A stretch of DNA of 64,000 bases from Dryobates pubescens. Lineage: Eukaryota > Chordata > Aves > Piciformes > Picidae. This document shows, piece by piece, positions 61,190-64,000 of this stretch; position 1 is the first letter of the stretch; the number at the start of each line of letters is the position of its first letter. The stretch spans positions 19,176,314-19,240,313 of the forward strand of contig NC_071623.1 of assembly GCF_014839835.1 (NCBI RefSeq), written 5' to 3'. Position numbers and translations under genes: made by a program. The notes below the pieces were generated by a model. That model was not told the DNA's origin, ran no database searches, and worked only from the letters and a program-made list of their open reading frames with translations.

Positions 61190-62670
61190 GGGTTGAAAAG
61201 CTTTATTAAATAAAACCAAAATTACACAACATTCAGTCCCAACATATTATTACATACAGTACATCTATTTTGGTTTTCATGTTGGTCCATAATATTAAAA
61301 CTTTTATTAATTAACATTAAAAAACAAAATAAAACATTTTGTGTTTACATACACATACTTTTGAAATTATTTCTACATGCAGTGCTACCTATGGAGGGGC
61401 CCTAGCCCCTTCCTTGCTAAATGATGGCAAAGGATCTGAAATAAAAGATGCATTCCACTGCAGAATTGGAAGCTGAACAAGAACGGTGAAAGCCCAACAG
61501 AGGAGGTAAAGGCATCCACTAGAGATTTGTTTAGGCTAATGTCAAAAACCCCAAGGATATCTGAATAGTAACTTTATAAACCCACCCATTTGCCTGATGG
61601 GGCACCAATCATCAAGGCTGCAGATCACAGAAGATAATACAACTTTGTCACTGTTCTACAGGTACAGTACTAAGATTTCTGTCCTTTAAATTCAAAGCAT
61701 TGTGGCCGTTCCCTGTACCTAAAACACAGCAAGAAGCATTTATTCCAAACCATGTTTTTTCTCCTCCTCCTCCTGCTTGCTACTATTCTGTTTCTAGGTT
61801 TTTACATTTACATAGCTGTTTTGAAATATCCTGGACTGTCATTAATGTATGCTAAAGCCCTTAGAAATGTAGCCCTCTGAAGGAACATCACTGTCTTCTA
61901 CTTTCTTTTTATTAACATGGAGCTTGAGAAGGTTGACCAGACCTTTCCTTCCAAAACATGGAAGGAAATTGATCCTCACTCAGTTTGGGAAGCAAGGAAA
62001 ATGTCAAGAAAGGAAAGGTCAGTTGTCAATAAAAGTAAGAGAAAATTCAAGAGTTCAATTAATCTTAAAAATCAGGGAGAAAAAAGTATCCAGCTGTCTT
62101 GTATTTGGCCATTGAGTGTGTTTCTTATGAGATAAAAAGTTGATTCTCTGTACATAACAACATTATCTAAGACAGACCAGGAATGCACCAATTATAGTGT
62201 AAAAAAATAACAAGGAGGAGCCTCAATCTTTTTTACCCTAAGACACACAAACCACCTGCCTCCACTTGTCCATAAGTATAATCTCACTTTTGGGTGAAAC
62301 TAACATCATACAGCAAAGAAACAGCAAAGCTCCCTAATTAATTCCTAATGCCAGTGTATTTCCAGCTCAAAAATAAAAATCCAATACTTCTAGATTTTGG
62401 TAAATACATGTCACAATAAAGTCTCACAGTTTTGCTTTCAATCAATGTTCATCCTTGTCAAAATAGACACAAAATGAGGTTCTACAAACAGCAATGCTGT
62501 TCTTTAAAAACTGACCACCAAATTGGCAAATAAATCCAAAGAAATACTGACTGAAGTAACCAAGATCACAAAAGACAACTGGTTTTTTTTTCCCCCCTTT
62601 TTCTTTTTATTAATGTAAAGTAGTGATAATTAAAACGTAGTTGAGGACTCTGTGGACTACCGGGTTTCCT
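61190..62670 (-). other. GET1: GET1 3' UTR with poly(A) signal
   Basis: Below the GET1 stop codon, AT-rich sequence with no open frame of note runs to TTTATT at 61202-61207 (AATAAA on the transcribed strand), close before the intergenic gap to LCA5L. A second such hexamer lies near 61302. A 3' UTR of about 1.45 kb is inferred from the signals; the exact end is not fixed. Confidence 0.55.
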
Positions 62671-62744
62671 TCAGCTGAAAGGGTGCAGCATGATAGCTAC
62701 AACCTTATTACAAACCACAAGCCAACATGTAATGCCAACACCAC
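62671..62744 (-). CDS. GET1: GET1 (WRB) last coding exon
   Basis: Read on the minus strand after a CTCTTTCAG acceptor, this exon completes a glycine codon and then encodes GVGITCWLVVCNKVVAIMLH followed by PFS and TGA at 62673-62671. This is the conserved C-terminus of GET1, the ER-membrane receptor subunit that works with CAMLG to receive tail-anchored proteins from the GET3 ATPase. The hydrophobic stretch is the end of the third membrane segment. The length of 23 residues after the split codon agrees with the family end. The rest of the gene must lie beyond the right edge; I found no preceding exon in 62745-64000. The gene is convergent with LCA5L, as in the human locus. Confidence 0.93.
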
Positions 62745-64000
62745 CTGAAAGAGATTTAGAACACGGTTTAAGTCATTGCACCAGTAACTCTGAAGCACTC
62801 GTGTGTCTGAAAACAACTTTGCAAGTGTAAAAAACCCTTTAAAGTTGTGAGGTGAGCAAGAACAAAACATCTTTTTATATACAAAGTGATGGCAACTAAC
62901 CCTACACCAGTCCCAAGAAAATCTGAAGACTGTCCAGGGAAGAGTACCAAATAAATGAGTATGAGCTAAAGCACAGCATACAGAACCCACAGCTAAAAAC
63001 ATTTGCTATGTGTCTAACAGGAAATGTCTAAGGTGCTGACACTAAAGGTTTGGCAAGTAACAGCATACTTTGTTAGAATCTAAATTCAAGATTTAAGAGA
63101 GGTAAAAAGCAAATTTCCTCTGAAATTCAGATCAGTCTTTTAAAAAGTATTAAATCCGTACTTCACTCTTTTCCCCTTGCTCCCCACAGAGTCGTATCAA
63201 GAAAGACCTTTGCTAGTGACCCAGATGCTTTGTGCCACTGCTGCTGAAAAGGGTCCTGCCATTCCAACTAGCAGCACAGAAATCTGTAGTGCTGTGATGG
63301 AACAGAGGGTGTGCCCAGGCCATTAACACTTGGCACTTTCCTACTGCAGACTACATAGTACCACAAAAACTACATTTTTGGTGATTTTGGGACTTTTTTT
63401 TTTATCACCTAGAACTCACAAGTGATCACTTTAGTGTGATTATCAGCCAGTACAAAAAAAGAAGGCAGACATGGATGTGAACCTTTTTCAATCCCTTCAA
63501 ATGCCACCTAAATAAGCCTCTTCCAAACACTATTCTCCTACCCTGCATAGAAGCAGAGACTCTTCTCTTGTCCAGGAAGCATGCTGGATACAACCCATTC
63601 TCCTGACAGCTATTAAAGACACAACATACAATTCCAACAACATACTTTGGAATTCCTTCTAAGGCAATTAAGACTTAAACCTAACAAAGATTGACCAGCA
63701 GCATTTTAGCTTGGAAGTTGATTGTCACACTACATTGCCCTGTTACCACAGAGCCAGCTCACTTTTCACTCAGAAACACCCTGGGATATTGTTTCTACCA
63801 TAAGTAATATTATAACAAAATATCACCATTTAGTTAAACTGCCCAAAAGAGAAAGGATTTACATAGGTAGAAATGCAACAGAAGTGTGATCTGAAAAGGG
63901 GTGGGAGCAGATGAGACAAAATGCCAAGAAAAAGCACACTTACATCATTCTGAAATTACAGTATTACAAAATCTTAGCAATCTGTAGGAAACACCTGTAA
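62745..64000 (-). other. GET1 intron, no exon recognised
   Basis: I looked here for the exon encoding the family's KYYSVPVAVVPSKW segment on the minus strand and did not find it. The sequence is unique and AT-rich, with no recognisable repeat. Confidence 0.55.

Noticed and set aside
63175-63400. Possible upstream GET1 exon on the minus strand
   Set aside because: I looked for the conserved KYYSVPVAVVPSKW coding text and splice sites and found neither.

Overview
This window is vertebrate nuclear DNA, almost certainly from a bird. It is dense in CR1 LINE 3' ends (at least 20 copies, from fresh to very decayed), carries ERVL-type and other avian LTR fossils, a few ancient MIR/L2-type remnants, and widely spaced small exons. 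Very recent CR1 copies that end in pentamer satellites (TTCTA/TTCCA and TATCC) suggest a lineage with heavy recent CR1 activity. A woodpecker or other piciform relative is a guess, not something the sequence proves.

Three host genes are recognisable, in the order and orientations I recall for human chromosome 21 (GET1, LCA5L, SH3BGR). (1) SH3BGR lies on the minus strand from 37589 down to 7662. All five coding exons can be placed with consensus splice sites and matching phases, giving an intact 182-residue protein with a thioredoxin-like domain, a PLPPQIF motif and a glutamate-rich tail. (2) LCA5L (lebercilin-like) lies on the plus strand, with coding exons from about 45836 to 59738. (3) The last coding exon and 3' UTR of GET1 (formerly WRB) lie on the minus strand at the right edge, with the stop at 62671 and a poly(A) signal near 61202. 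SH3BGR and LCA5L are divergent; LCA5L and GET1 are tail to tail.

The main result is that LCA5L looks dead here. Its exons are easily aligned to lebercilin-like protein, and most splice sites are good. The first coding exon has two in-frame stops and a frameshift, the next two exons each carry one extra base, and the last exon has an in-frame TGA upstream of a still recognisable C-terminal FGSG motif. A CpG-rich block at 39927-40100 with a near-perfect RFX X-box (39984-39997) is the probable promoter of this cilium gene and is still present. A young CR1 copy with a TATCC satellite ends about 70 bp before the first coding exon.

Region by region. 1-7.6 kb: intergenic, several CR1 copies, no recognised gene. 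7.6-37.6 kb: SH3BGR exons in large introns filled with CR1 copies, an LTR remnant (14.5-15.2 kb), an ERVL pol fossil (23.9-24.7 kb), a head-to-head CR1 pair (31.9-32.5 kb) and another LTR end (35.6-35.9 kb). 37.6-45.8 kb: SH3BGR upstream region with muscle-type sites, the CpG block, an old CR1, an internally deleted ERVL copy (41.45-42.82 kb) and more CR1. 45.8-59.8 kb: LCA5L pseudogene, with a solo LTR nested in a CR1 (54.0-54.5 kb). 61.2-64 kb: 3' end of GET1.
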